A stretch of DNA of 64,000 nucleotides from PALSA-911 sp963743035 (GCA_963743035.1 CAVUOB010000011.1:1-64000), one strand, 5' to 3'. Shown: positions 48,486 to 57,426, numbered from the stretch's first letter. A program made the numbers and translations. Notes: generated from the letters alone by a model not told the origin.

Positions 48486-50375
48486 CTACCCGGAATCCGG
48501 CTTGAACTCGGCGAGCAGGGTGCGGATGGAGGCGGGGTTGGATTGTTCCATGACGCGCCGGGCGAAGCGGGCGCAGCTGTCGATGTCGACCGAGCGGACC
48601 ATCTGCTTCACCCGCGGCACGGCCGAGGCGTTGACCGAGAAGCTGCGCAGGCCGAGGCCGAGCAGCAGCGGCGTCAGCGCCGCGTTGCCGGCGATTTCGC
48701 CGCAGACCGAGACCGGCATGCGCATGCGCAAGGCCGCCTCGGTGGCGAACTGCACCAGGCGCAGCACCGCCGGGTGCAGCGGGTCGTACAGATCCGCCAC
48801 CTCGGCATTGCCGCGGTCGACCGCCAGGGTATAGGCGGTCAGGTCGTTGGTGCCGATGGCGAAGAAATCCGCCTCCAGCGCCAGCGCGTCGGCGGCCAGC
48901 GCCGCGCCGGGGGTTTCGATCATGATGCCAAGCGGCGGCAGCTTCTCCGCCAGCCGCTCCCCGCGCCGGCGCAGCCGCCTCGCCACGCGCTCGTAGATCT
49001 CGCGCGCGCCGCGTACCTCGGCGACGTTGGTCACCATCGGCAGCATCAGCCGCACCGGCCCGAACGCGGCGGCGCGCAGGATCGCCGCCAGCTGGGTCTC
49101 GAACAGTTCCGGCTGGCGCAGCAGCAGCCGGATGCCGCGGATGCCGAGTGCGGGGTTGGTATCGGCGATTTCCGGCACGATGCCCTTGCTGGACAGCGCC
49201 TCGATATCCTTCTCGCCGCCCCAGTCCAGCACGCGGATGGTCACGGGATCGCCGCTCATGGCTTCCACGACGCCGCGATAGGCCTCGAACTGCGCCGCCT
49301 CGTCGGGCACGGTCTCGCGGTTCATGAACAGGAACTCGGAACGGAACAGCCCGATCCCGACTGCGCCGGCCTGGGCGATCAGCGGCAGCTCGAGCGGGAT
49401 TTCCAGATTGGCCTGCAACTCCACCGGCTCGCCGTCCAACGTCTCCGCCGGCAGGCGGCGCAGCCGGCTGAAGCGCTGGCGCTCGCGCGCGAAGGCGGTG
49501 ACCGCGCGGCGCGCTGCGGTCAGCGTGGCCGGGGAGGGGTTGAGCACGACGGTGCCGCTGCCGCCGTCGATGACCGCGACATCGCCCGGCCGGATCGCCT
49601 GCACCAGGCCGGTCACGCCGAGCACGGCGGGAACCCCGAGCGCGCGCAGCATCACCGCGGTATGGCCGTCCGCGCCGCCTTCGTCGGCGGCCACGCCGGC
49701 CAGCCGCGAAGGATCGAGCAATGCCGCATCGGCCGGGCGTAGCGCCTCGGCGACCAGCACCGCGCCTTCCGGCAGGCCCGAAAAACTGCGGAACGGGGCG
49801 CGGGTCAGGTTGCGCACCAGCCGCCGGCCGATTTCGCGCACCTCGTCGGCGCGGCGCTGCAGGCTGGCGCGCTCCTCGGCGCCGTGGGCGCCCTGCGCCT
49901 GTTGCAGGATGACCGAGGCGATCGCCTCGGTCTCCTCGACGACGGCGCTTTCCGCCGACAGCAGCGTCTCGGTGACCCGCCGGCGCGCGCCGCGCACCAG
50001 CCGGGACGGGCCGATCATCTGGATATAGGCGTCGATCAGCGGCGCGATCTCGGCCTGGCTCTCTTCCGGCAGCACGGCAAGGCGGGCGCGCAGCTTGGTC
50101 AGCTGCTTGCGCGACTGCAGGATGGCCGCGTCCAGCCGTGCGCTTTCGGCGGCGATGTCGGCGGCCTGGATCTTGGTCTTGGTGATTTCTGCGGCGGCCT
50201 CGGTGGTGCCGAACACCGGCCCGATCGCCACGCCGGCAGAGACGGGAATGCCGTGGAGGCTGCGTTCCGGCAGCGGCGCGGCGGACGCATCCACGGCCCG
50301 GCCGATCCGGCCCAGGCGCTTATGCTGCGGGACTGGCGGCGATGCTGGGGCTGTGGGCGGGTCAGTCCTGCTCAT
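48486..50375 (-). CDS. ptsI: phosphoenolpyruvate-protein phosphotransferase (PTS enzyme I)
   Basis: 629 residues. Autophosphorylates from PEP and passes phosphate to HPr. Phosphorylated His238 lies in DGHTAVMLRALGVPAVLG. The PEP-binding barrel shows GIGLFRSEFLFMNRETVPDE, RVLDWGGEKDIEALS, NPALGIRGIRLLL, FAIGTNDLTAYTLAVDRGNA and SVCGEIAGNAALTPLLLGLG. The N-terminal extension of about 40 residues is Pro/Arg-rich. No GAF domain, so it is not the PtsP form. Overlaps the HPr gene by 14 bases. Confidence 0.92.
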   Translation of the reverse strand: MSRTDPPTAPASPPVPQHKRLGRIGRAVDASAAPLPERSLHGIPVSAGVAIGPVFGTTEAAAEITKTKIQAADIAAESARLDAAILQSRKQLTKLRARLAVLPEESQAEIAPLIDAYIQMIGPSRLVRGARRRVTETLLSAESAVVEETEAIASVILQQAQGAHGAEERASLQRRADEVREIGRRLVRNLTRAPFRSFSGLPEGAVLVAEALRPADAALLDPSRLAGVAADEGGADGHTAVMLRALGVPAVLGVTGLVQAIRPGDVAVIDGGSGTVVLNPSPATLTAARRAVTAFARERQRFSRLRRLPAETLDGEPVELQANLEIPLELPLIAQAGAVGIGLFRSEFLFMNRETVPDEAAQFEAYRGVVEAMSGDPVTIRVLDWGGEKDIEALSSKGIVPEIADTNPALGIRGIRLLLRQPELFETQLAAILRAAAFGPVRLMLPMVTNVAEVRGAREIYERVARRLRRRGERLAEKLPPLGIMIETPGAALAADALALEADFFAIGTNDLTAYTLAVDRGNAEVADLYDPLHPAVLRLVQFATEAALRMRMPVSVCGEIAGNAALTPLLLGLGLRSFSVNASAVPRVKQMVRSVDIDSCARFARRVMEQSNPASIRTLLAEFKPDSG

Positions 50376-50733
50376 GGAAGCCGGCCTCGACCAGTTCGGC
50401 CAAGGCTTCGATGGCTTCCTTGGCGTCCCACCCTTCGGCGTGGAGCCGGATCGAGGCGCCCTGACCGGCCCCCAGCATCATCAGCCCCATGATCGAGCGG
50501 GCGGAGACCGACTGGCCATCGCGGCAGACCTCGACGCAGGCGCCGAAGCGCTCCGCCAGGGTCACGAACTTCGCCGCCGCCCTGGCGTGCAGGCCGCGCT
50601 TGTTCGGAATGGAGATGTCGCGGGTCAGCATCGGCGCGCGGGCGGAGGCAGAAGGGTCCTCGCCGCCGGATGCGCTGGCGCCCGGACCTATGGGGATACT
50701 GGCGCCCGGCAACGGGACCCGGTCCGAGCTCAT
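50362..50733 (-). CDS. ptsH: HPr phosphocarrier protein
   Basis: Open frame of 123 residues, of which the last 89 are canonical HPr. NKRGLHARAAAKFVTLAERF holds the phosphorylated His, and SARSIMGLMMLGAGQGASI holds the regulatory Ser that HprK phosphorylates. If translation begins at the internal ATG 50631, the His is residue 15, exactly as in HPr; the ATG at 50733 adds a 34-residue Ser/Pro/Gly-rich extension but sits 13 bases from the EIIA stop. The start is therefore undecided. Confidence 0.9.
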   Translation of the reverse strand: MSSDRVPLPGASIPIGPGASASGGEDPSASARAPMLTRDISIPNKRGLHARAAAKFVTLAERFGACVEVCRDGQSVSARSIMGLMMLGAGQGASIRLHAEGWDAKEAIEALAELVEAGFHEQD

Positions 50734-50746
50734 GGGCAGAAATCCC

Positions 50747-51166
50747 TCATTGGCAGGTCCCGTTCAGCTTGCCGTGCAGCACATGGGACGCCGCGGCGAT
50801 GTATTTGCGCCCGGCCTCCTGGGCGCTGTCCACGGCGGAGGCCAGCGGCTCGCTGGAGCGTATTTTCGCCAGCTTGACCAGCATGGGCAGGTTCACGCCA
50901 GCGATCACCTCCACATGCTTGCGGTCCATCATGGAGATGGCGAGGTTGGATGGCGTGCCTCCGAACATGTCGGTGAGCAGCACGACGCCGTCGCCGGTGT
51001 CGCACCGGTCGATGCAGGTCTCGATCTCCGTCCGCCGCCGCTCCATGTCGTCATCGGGGCCGATGCAGACGATGTCGACATGCCGTTGGGCGCCGACGAC
51101 ATGTTCCATGGCCAGACGCAGCTCTTCCGCCAGTCGCCCATGGGTGACCAGAACCATGCCGATCAT
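50747..51166 (-). CDS. PTS EIIA component, mannose/fructose-type (EIIA-Man)
   Basis: 139 residues. MIGMVLVTHGRLAEEL carries the phosphorylated His9, and VVLLTDMFGGTPSNLAISMM is the EIIA-Man signature. No EIIB, C or D genes are present. In alphaproteobacteria such an EIIA with HprK, HPr and EI is regulatory and does not import sugar. It ends 13 bases before the HPr frame. The 111 bases up to rapZ hold no gene. Confidence 0.92.
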   Translation of the reverse strand: MIGMVLVTHGRLAEELRLAMEHVVGAQRHVDIVCIGPDDDMERRRTEIETCIDRCDTGDGVVLLTDMFGGTPSNLAISMMDRKHVEVIAGVNLPMLVKLAKIRSSEPLASAVDSAQEAGRKYIAAASHVLHGKLNGTCQ

Positions 51167-51277
51167 CGCGCAGCACGGGTCATCGCGGTCCGCTCGTCCG
51201 ATCCGAGGTCGGGCCTCGGCAGAGGCTGAGGGCGGGCCGCGGTCAATACGCGGATGGAAAAGCTCATAGGGTTCGTC

Positions 51278-52351
51278 TCAGGCCTCCTGTGCCTGAACCG
51301 GCGGGGGAAATCCGTGCCCGTCGCCGGATATGGTAGTGATCGGGCCTTCATGCGCCAGTTTCTCCGGCTTATCCAGCGCGTCTGATGGGCCTTGCTTGCG
51401 TGGCTCGTCGGTCCAGTGGGGCACGGACCGGTTGGACAGATAGGCAGCGGACAGGCCCTCCCGCGCCAGCTCGCGATGCGACACGTGCAACCGCCAGCGC
51501 AGTTCCTTCGCCGAGATCAGTTCGGCGAGGTGATCGGACAGCCGTTCCACCAGATACACCGAGCGGTGATGCCCGCCGGTGCAGCCAATGGCGATTGTTG
51601 CATATTTCTTGCCCTCTTGTACGAATCTCGGCAAGAGCAGTTCCACCATTTGCGTCAGGCAGGCGAAAAACCGGCCGAAATCCGGGTCCGCGGCGACATA
51701 GGCGCCGACCTCGCGGTCGAGGCCGGTATGCGGGCGCAGCACCGGATCGTAATGCGGATTGCGCAGGAAGCGGCCGTCGAACACCAGATCGGCCTCCTTC
51801 GGCAGGCCGAGCGGATAGGCGAAGGAGATCAGCGTCACCACCAGCGCCGGCGCCTCGCGCGCGCTGGCCGGGCCGAAATGGCTTTCGATCAGCTGGCGCA
51901 GCGCCGCCACCGGCAGGTCGGAGGTGTCGATTGCGAGGTCCGCCGCCTCCCGCAGGCTGCCGGTCAGGCCGATTTCGGCGGCGATGCCGTCCAGCACGCG
52001 GCCCTGCGGCGCCATCGGGTGGCGCCGGCGCGTCTCGGTATAGCGGCGCAGCAGGCTCGCCTCGTCGGCGAACAGGTAGATCATTTCGGCCCGCCGCGCC
52101 GGATCGGCGCGCAGCCGCCCCAGCGTGGCCAGCACGGCGGTGGCGTTGAAGCCGCTGGTGCGCGTGTCCACGCCGATGGTGAGGTTGCGCTCGGCGCCCT
52201 GCACCACGGTCTCGATCATCGACACCGGCAGGTTATCCACCGCCTCGTAGCCGAGATCCTCCAGGATGCGCAGCGCGGACGCCTTGCCGCCCCCCGACAG
52301 GCCGCTGACCAGCACGACGCGACGCTTTTCGATATCGGTACCCTCTGTCAT
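51278..52351 (-). CDS. rapZ: RNase adapter protein RapZ (YvcJ-family P-loop protein)
   Basis: 357 residues. Walker A is VSGLSGGGKASALRILEDLG (Ala where most have Ser or Thr after Lys). IYLFADEASLLRRYTETRRR HP-type block, LVFDGRFLRNPHYDPVLRPH and AIGCTGGHHRSVYLVERL are family-defining. In enterobacteria RapZ senses GlcN6P and guides GlmZ decay; in alphaproteobacteria the role is less clear. A 75-residue C-terminal tail rich in Pro and Glu is extra. Overlaps hprK by four bases. Confidence 0.9.
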   Translation of the reverse strand: MTEGTDIEKRRVVLVSGLSGGGKASALRILEDLGYEAVDNLPVSMIETVVQGAERNLTIGVDTRTSGFNATAVLATLGRLRADPARRAEMIYLFADEASLLRRYTETRRRHPMAPQGRVLDGIAAEIGLTGSLREAADLAIDTSDLPVAALRQLIESHFGPASAREAPALVVTLISFAYPLGLPKEADLVFDGRFLRNPHYDPVLRPHTGLDREVGAYVAADPDFGRFFACLTQMVELLLPRFVQEGKKYATIAIGCTGGHHRSVYLVERLSDHLAELISAKELRWRLHVSHRELAREGLSAAYLSNRSVPHWTDEPRKQGPSDALDKPEKLAHEGPITTISGDGHGFPPPVQAQEA

Positions 52352-52770
52352 GGCACGAATGCCCCGGCCACTTGTGCGACCCGCGCGAGCGCGGAGTTCA
52401 GCGCCAAGTCGACGATCGCCGGAGCGGATGCATGGTGTGCCTCGACGGCGATCTGTGGCAGGCCCAAGATGGGGTGCCGGGTTGGTTCCGGCAACCGTAC
52501 CGCGGCGGCCCCGAGGGTTACTACCAGCGCTAGGCTGGTCTGCGCCACATGCGCCAGTCGCACGATGCCGAGGCCGCGCACCTCCAGCAGCCCGGCCAGG
52601 GCTTGCGGCGGCCGTGCCAGGCCATCGACGATCTCTACCCGGTCGTCGGCAACAAGGGAGAAGCCACGGTCGAGCAGGCGCAGCAGGAGATCGGACTTGC
52701 CCGAACCGGGCGGCCCGATCAGCAGCACTCCAGACCCCCCCCGTGAAGCGCAGCTACCGTGTATCTGCAT
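52348..52770 (-). CDS. hprK: HPr kinase/phosphorylase, short alphaproteobacterial form
   Basis: 140 residues, only the kinase domain. Walker A GPPGSGKSDLLLRLLDRGF (residues 19-26 for the loop) and LVADDRVEI (catalytic Asp-Asp) are intact, and LEVRGLGIVRL matches the HprK signature. Phosphorylates the Ser of HPr, setting how the phosphorelay responds to metabolism. First gene of hprK-rapZ-EIIA-HPr-EI. A TATAAT hexamer lies in the AT-rich gap (52771-52851) shared with the divergent PLP gene. Confidence 0.92.
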   Translation of the reverse strand: MQIHGSCASRGGSGVLLIGPPGSGKSDLLLRLLDRGFSLVADDRVEIVDGLARPPQALAGLLEVRGLGIVRLAHVAQTSLALVVTLGAAAVRLPEPTRHPILGLPQIAVEAHHASAPAIVDLALNSALARVAQVAGAFVP

Positions 52771-52851
52771 GGGGCACCAATGTGACTAGATATAATGAGA
52801 AAAGGAAGCATTTTGTCGGAAAATTCAGATGCCAGGGACGTCTAATAAAGC

Positions 52852-53781
52852 ATGATCGGACGAGAGCAGATAACGGCCGCCGCCGCGCGCATATTGCCAT
52901 ATGTACGGCGGACGCCAACCCTTCGCGTGGAGGGTGCGGATTTCGCACTCGGCTTCCCGATATGGCTGAAGCTGGAGCTGCTGCAGCACGCGGGTAGCTT
53001 CAAGCCGCGCGGCGCGTTCAACTGTCTGTTTGCGGCCACTCCGGCGCCGGCGGCGGTGATCGCGGCGTCCGGCGGCAACCATGGCGCCGCCGTCGCCTAT
53101 GCTGCCCGCGCACTTGGCATGCGCGCGGAGATCTTCGTTCCCGGTACTACGCCGGCGGCCAAGGTGGCGCGCATCGCCAGCTACGGCGCCCGGGTGGTGC
53201 AGGGCGGCGCCACCTATAACGAGGCGCTGGAAGCCAGCCGCGCCCGCCAGGCGGAGACCGGGGCGCTGGAAGTGCACGCCTATGACGATGCCGACGTGCT
53301 GGCCGGTCAGGGCACCGTGGGACGCGAGTTCGAGGCCGATGCGCCCGGGCTGACGCATGTCCTGGTCGCGACCGGCGGCGGCGGGCTGATCGGCGGTGTC
53401 GCCGCCTGGTATGCGTCCCGCGTCGCGGTGATCAGCGTCGAGCCCGAGGGCTGCCCGACCTTGCACGCGGCGCTGGCGGCCGGCGCGCCGGTGGCCGCCC
53501 CCGTGGGCGGCGTCGCCGCCGACAGCCTGGGCGCGAAACAGGTCGGCGCGCGGATGTTCCCGATCGCCGTCGCCCATGTGGCGCAGGCGGTGCTGGTCAG
53601 CGATGCCGCGATCCTGGAGGCGCAGCGCCTGCTCTGGGACCGCGTCCGGCTGGTCGCCGAGCCCGGCGGCGCCACCGCGCTCGCCGCCCTGATTTCCGGC
53701 GCCTTCCAGCCGCCGCCGGGTGCCCAAGTCGGCGTGATCGTCTGCGGCGCCAACACCGATCCTTCGAAAGTAGCAGCATGA
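52852..53781 (+). CDS. PLP-dependent threonine dehydratase/serine racemase-family enzyme
   Basis: 309 residues. Fold-type II PLP enzyme: the Schiff-base Lys is in HAGSFKPRGAFNCLF, VIAASGGNHGAAVAYAARAL is the next conserved block, VATGGGGLIGGVAAWY binds PLP phosphate, and AEPGGATALAAL closes the site. There is no C-terminal ACT domain, so it is the catabolic or racemase-like short form. Acts on Thr, Ser or a 3-hydroxyamino acid. Its stop overlaps the next ATG (ATGA), so it is coupled to the enoyl-CoA hydratase gene. Confidence 0.85.
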   Translation: MIGREQITAAAARILPYVRRTPTLRVEGADFALGFPIWLKLELLQHAGSFKPRGAFNCLFAATPAPAAVIAASGGNHGAAVAYAARALGMRAEIFVPGTTPAAKVARIASYGARVVQGGATYNEALEASRARQAETGALEVHAYDDADVLAGQGTVGREFEADAPGLTHVLVATGGGGLIGGVAAWYASRVAVISVEPEGCPTLHAALAAGAPVAAPVGGVAADSLGAKQVGARMFPIAVAHVAQAVLVSDAAILEAQRLLWDRVRLVAEPGGATALAALISGAFQPPPGAQVGVIVCGANTDPSKVAA

Positions 53782-54575
53782 GCAAGACACAGGTCGTTCT
53801 TCTGGACATCGACGCACGCGGCGTGGCCACCGCCACGCTGAACCGGCCGGAGATCGGCAACGCCTACAACCTCGACATGCTTGAGCAGATGATCGCCGGG
53901 CTGGAGCAGCTCGCCGGCGACCCGGCGGTGCGCTGCCTGGTCATCCGCGGTGCCGGACGGCATTTCCAGGCGGGCGCCGACATCAACTGGCTGAACGAGG
54001 CCGGCCGCTACCCGCCCGAGCAGGCGCTGGCGGCCTCGATGACCACGACGCGGGCGATGGCGCTGCTGAACGAGTTCCCCAAGCCGACCATCGCCATGGT
54101 GCACGGCGCCTGCTTCGGCGGCGGCGTTGGCGTGGTGTGTTGCGTGGACGTGGCACTGGCCACGCCGGACAGCCTGTTCGGCATCACCGAAATCCGCGTC
54201 GGCACCGCGCCGACGCCGATTTCCACCCACATGGTTCACGCGATGGGCCTGCGCCAGACCCGCCGCTATGCCATCACCGGCGAACGCTTCGACGCCGCGG
54301 AAGCCTGCCGCATCGGCCTGGTGCACGAGGTGGTCGCGGCTGACGCGGTCGAGGCGCGGCTGGCCGAGGTGATCGACGCCGTGCTGCTCGGCGCGCCCGG
54401 GGCGATCGCCGTGATCAAGAACGCGATCCTCGCCGATAACGGGTTGAAGCTGAGCGACAGCCAGATCAAGCTGATGGCCTTCGAGCACAACCGGGTGCGC
54501 AATTCGGCCGAAGCGCGGGAGGGCACTGGCGCCTTCCGTGAAAAGCGCAAGCCGGGATGGTATCGTCCCGGCTGA
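53778..54575 (+). CDS. enoyl-CoA hydratase/isomerase family protein
   Basis: 265 residues, crotonase fold. TATLNRPEIGNAYNLDMLEQ starts the core; AGRHFQAGADINWLNEAG supplies the first oxyanion strand; MVHGACFGGGVGVVCCVDVA the second; RVGTAPTPISTHMVHAMGLRQ and the GERFDAAEACRIGLVHEVV helix follow. The usual Glu pair of hydratases is not clear, so it may be an isomerase or methylglutaconyl-CoA-type hydratase. Coupled to the PLP gene upstream, which suggests amino-acid catabolism. Confidence 0.88.
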   Translation: MSKTQVVLLDIDARGVATATLNRPEIGNAYNLDMLEQMIAGLEQLAGDPAVRCLVIRGAGRHFQAGADINWLNEAGRYPPEQALAASMTTTRAMALLNEFPKPTIAMVHGACFGGGVGVVCCVDVALATPDSLFGITEIRVGTAPTPISTHMVHAMGLRQTRRYAITGERFDAAEACRIGLVHEVVAADAVEARLAEVIDAVLLGAPGAIAVIKNAILADNGLKLSDSQIKLMAFEHNRVRNSAEAREGTGAFREKRKPGWYRPG

Positions 54576-54699
54576 AGCCCCTCTTGGACGGGGCCGCAAT
54601 CCGCGCCGCAACGAATCAGGGCGGAAACCGTTGACCAGCCGTGGCCCCGTCCGGAACCGATGATTCCAGGAACCGACGATCCCAGGAAACAATGATCCG

Positions 54700-55110
54700 A
54701 TGCCGAAAATCCTAGCCCTGCTGGCCGCCGGTCCCGGCTTTCCGACCGGGAGCACCGAGTACGGGCTGGAGATTCATGTGCGGCTCACGCCGCAGGGCCA
54801 GATCGACACCGCGGCGTATTTCGCCGACGCCGCGCCCTGGCGCGCGCGCCGTTTCCGCCCGGGACGGCAGGATTGGCAGGGCGAGGTGGTGCTGGTCGAT
54901 GAGGAGAGCCCCGATGCCGGCTGGGCGCTGCAGGGCGAGCAGGGCATGGACGAGCCGGTTTGGACGCTGGAGGGGCGGGTCTACCGCCCGGGGGACTACC
55001 TCACCATCCGCCGGCCCGACGGCGAGGAACTGGTGTTCCGCATCGTCGCCGTGGAACAGGGCACGGGGGATGAGGGCACGGGAGAACAGGACGTCGGGGC
55101 GCCGAGCTGA
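54700..55110 (+). CDS. hypothetical protein
   Basis: 136 residues, acidic, no signal peptide or membrane segment. PKILALLAAGPGFPTGSTEY opens it and EGRVYRPGDYLTIRRPDGEE lies near the end; most of it is predicted strand. The last 20 residues repeat Gly-Thr-Gly/Asp-Glu, from a short repeated GGGCACGGGNGA-type sequence. It begins 124 bases after the hydratase gene. I do not recognise the family. Confidence 0.6.
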   Translation: MPKILALLAAGPGFPTGSTEYGLEIHVRLTPQGQIDTAAYFADAAPWRARRFRPGRQDWQGEVVLVDEESPDAGWALQGEQGMDEPVWTLEGRVYRPGDYLTIRRPDGEELVFRIVAVEQGTGDEGTGEQDVGAPS

Positions 55111-55295
55111 GTGCCCGGCCCGGTGCGCAAATCGGTCGCGGCAACCGGCCTTGCGGCGTGTTGTCCTTGTGCCTGTTTTTGCTCACAGAATGCTTGAACC
55201 GGCCGGGCGATGGGGTTATGTGAACCTTGTCGGTTCCGCCGTCGCGGCATCGTCCGTTCGGCCCCGGAAGGGCTGGGCGCCTGTCAACAACCATT

Positions 55296-55436
55296 ATGGA
55301 TCACATGAAACCCCGACCTAGCAGCGAACCCGTCGAGCCGTACAGTCCGCGCATCGCGCGCGCTGTCGTCATGACGGAAATCATTGCCCGGGAGTCCCGT
55401 GTGACCGCAATGTCGCGGCAAGCCATCACCGGCTGA
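55296..55436 (+). CDS. possible small protein
   Basis: 46 residues: MDHMKPRPSSEPVEPYSPRI then ARAVVMTEIIARESRVTAMS to TGA 55436. No good Shine-Dalgarno is seen, but the composition is protein-like and the neighbouring genes are in the same direction. It lies in a 386-base stretch (55111-55496) that otherwise holds nothing I can identify. Confidence 0.3.
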   Translation: MDHMKPRPSSEPVEPYSPRIARAVVMTEIIARESRVTAMSRQAITG

Positions 55437-55496
55437 CCGCGCGCGGTCAGCGCCTCCTGGGCCGGTAGCAACCGGTAACCGTAAGGAGGCGTCGCA

Positions 55497-55733
55497 ATGA
55501 CCGCCTTTATCGACCTCACCCGTTCCCCGCCCGCACCCGCGCGGGCGCTTTCCACGGCGCTGGACACCGCCACCCTGCTGACCCGCTTCGGCCTGGCGCC
55601 GCATCTGGTCGCGCATTGGGTGCTGGATGGCACCGGCCGGCCGGCCTGCGTCTGGCGCGAGGACATCGTCCCGCACCGCCCCTCCGTCGCCCGCGGCATC
55701 GGTGTTCGCAAGCCGAACGAGGGAGGCACCTGA
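55497..55733 (+). CDS. small hypothetical protein before the Nramp-like transporter
   Basis: 78 residues, preceded by a perfect TAAGGAGG Shine-Dalgarno. No membrane segment. The middle (ARALSTALDTATLLTRFGLA, PHLVAHWVLDGTGRPACVW) looks like a compact folded domain; the ends are Pro/Arg-rich. It precedes the metal transporter by 134 bases. Function unknown; a role with the transporter is inference. Confidence 0.55.
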   Translation: MTAFIDLTRSPPAPARALSTALDTATLLTRFGLAPHLVAHWVLDGTGRPACVWREDIVPHRPSVARGIGVRKPNEGGT

Positions 55734-55867
55734 TGGAAGAAGGCTCTAGTCGCGGCCGGGCCTCCGGGCCCGGTCGTTCCTTCCCCATGGGCCGGGCGGG
55801 ATAACAGCGGACGCCGTCGCCGCTGCTCCCCGTCCGGGTTTCCCCCCGACGCCAGGACCGCGGTTCC

Positions 55868-57166
55868 ATGACCCCTGCAACGCTTCCACGGCAGATCCCC
55901 GCACCCCGGCTGCGCTGGCGCCACCGCCTGCTGCATTTCATGGTGGTGGCCGGGCCCGGGCTGATCGTGATGGTCGCCGACAACGACGCCGGCGCCGTGT
56001 CCACCTATACCCAGGCCGGCGCCCAGTACGGCACGTCCCTACTGTGGGTGCTGCTGCTGCTGCTGCCGGTGACCTATTTCGTCCAGGAGATGGTGGCCCG
56101 GCTCGGCATCGCCACCGGCGAGGGCCATGCGGCCATGATCTACCAGCGCTTCGGCAAATGGTGGGGCCGGTTCTCCCTGTTCGACCTGCTGCTGGTCAAT
56201 TTCCTGACCCTGGTCACCGAATTCGCGGCCATCGCCCTGGCCGCCGGGCGCCTTGGCCTGCCGGCGGACATCATCGTGCCGCTCTCCGCTGTCGGCCTGA
56301 TCCTGCTGGTGGGCACCGGCAGCTACCGGCGGTGGGAGCGGATGACGCTGCTCCTCTGTGGCCTCAACCTCGCCTGGCTTTTCCTGGTCTGGCAGGTCGC
56401 GCCGAACGCCGGCCAGGCGGTCCGTGACTCGCTGATCCCCAATGTGCCGACGGGCGGGATCACCGGCTCCCTCGTGTTCCTGGTCATCGCCATCGTCGGC
56501 ACCACGATCGCACCCTGGCAGTTGTTCTTCCAGCAGAGCTGCGTCGCCGACAAGCGCCTGCGCTTCGCCGACCTGAAATCGGCGCGGCTGGACACGATGC
56601 TCGGCGCCGTCGCGGTGGTGGTCTTCGCCGCCTGCATGATGCTGGTCGGTGATGCCCTGCACCGCCAGGGCGGCGAGTATGAGGACCCGGCGCAGATGGC
56701 GATCGCGCTGATCCCCACCATCGGGCGGACCGGCTCGACGCTGATCCTGCTGATGATGTGCAATGCCGCGCTGCTCGGCGCCACCGCGATCTCGCTGTCC
56801 TCGGCCTGGGCCTGGGGCGAGGTCATGGGCTGGAAGAACACGCTGCAGGCCAGGATCAGCGACGCCCCGCAATTCTACGCCGCCTATGCCCTGTGCGTCG
56901 CCGCCGCCGCCGGCGTGGTGCTGATCCCCGGCGCGCCGCTGCAGACCATCATCCTCGGTGTGCAGGTATTGGCCGGGGTGATGCTGCCGTCGGCCATCAT
57001 TTTCCTGCAGTTGCTGCTGAACGACCGCGCCATGCTGGGGGAGGCGTTCTCCAACCGTCCCTGGAACAACTGGGTGAACTGGACCGTCATCGCGGTGCTG
57101 TTCGCGCTGTCCCTGGTGCTGGCCGCCCAGGTTCTCCTGCCCGGCCTGTTTCCCGCCACCTCGTAG
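55868..57166 (+). CDS. Nramp-family divalent metal transporter, divergent
   Basis: 432 residues with 11-12 membrane segments. HFMVVAGPGLIVMVADNDAG is the Nramp TM1 position, but the metal-binding D-P-G-N of MntH is replaced by D-N-D-A-G. In TM6 the M-P-H-N motif is replaced by TTIAPWQLFFQQ. These changes put it outside classical Mn/Fe transporters and nearer to Nramp-related proteins, some of which move Mg2+. The metal is therefore open. EMVARLGIATGEGHAAMIYQ after TM2 is conserved in this subgroup. A small membrane protein follows 40 bases later. Confidence 0.8.
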   Translation: MTPATLPRQIPAPRLRWRHRLLHFMVVAGPGLIVMVADNDAGAVSTYTQAGAQYGTSLLWVLLLLLPVTYFVQEMVARLGIATGEGHAAMIYQRFGKWWGRFSLFDLLLVNFLTLVTEFAAIALAAGRLGLPADIIVPLSAVGLILLVGTGSYRRWERMTLLLCGLNLAWLFLVWQVAPNAGQAVRDSLIPNVPTGGITGSLVFLVIAIVGTTIAPWQLFFQQSCVADKRLRFADLKSARLDTMLGAVAVVVFAACMMLVGDALHRQGGEYEDPAQMAIALIPTIGRTGSTLILLMMCNAALLGATAISLSSAWAWGEVMGWKNTLQARISDAPQFYAAYALCVAAAAGVVLIPGAPLQTIILGVQVLAGVMLPSAIIFLQLLLNDRAMLGEAFSNRPWNNWVNWTVIAVLFALSLVLAAQVLLPGLFPATS

Positions 57167-57206
57167 CGCATCCGAATAAATCGCCTGACTGAAGGAGCCC
57201 GACCCC

Positions 57207-57401
57207 ATGTCCGACACCGCGATCGACCTTCGGCTGCCCCGGATCATCCATCCGCTCGACGATCTGCCCGAGGAAAAGCTTTATCATGCCGATCTCGGCC
57301 GTATGGCCCTGACCCCGACCGTGCGGCTGTCGCTGCTCGCGTTGCGTCTGTACCTTGCGCTGATGGTGCTGCTGGTGGCCTGGCGGGTGATCGGCGGCTG
57401 A
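57207..57401 (+). CDS. small single-pass membrane protein
   Basis: 64 residues, preceded by GAAGGAG. A polar N-terminus (PRIIHPLDDLPEEKLYHADL) leads to one hydrophobic helix, LSLLALRLYLALMVLLVAW. It sits between the Nramp-like gene and chrA on the same strand, with gaps of 40 and 25 bases, so the three are likely one transcript. Small proteins of this kind often stabilise a neighbouring transporter; this is inference. Confidence 0.7.
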   Translation: MSDTAIDLRLPRIIHPLDDLPEEKLYHADLGRMALTPTVRLSLLALRLYLALMVLLVAWRVIGG

Positions 57402-57426
57402 GACTGGTTCCGGCCGGCGCGTCGAA

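Noticed and set aside
52754..52948. Minus-strand 64-codon frame across the hprK/PLP gene gap
   Set aside because: Covers the divergent promoter region and the start of the PLP gene; no ribosome-binding site.
55111..55867. Manganese riboswitch (yybP-ykoY type) before the Nramp-like gene
   Set aside because: I could not find the conserved loop sequences or a matching fold.
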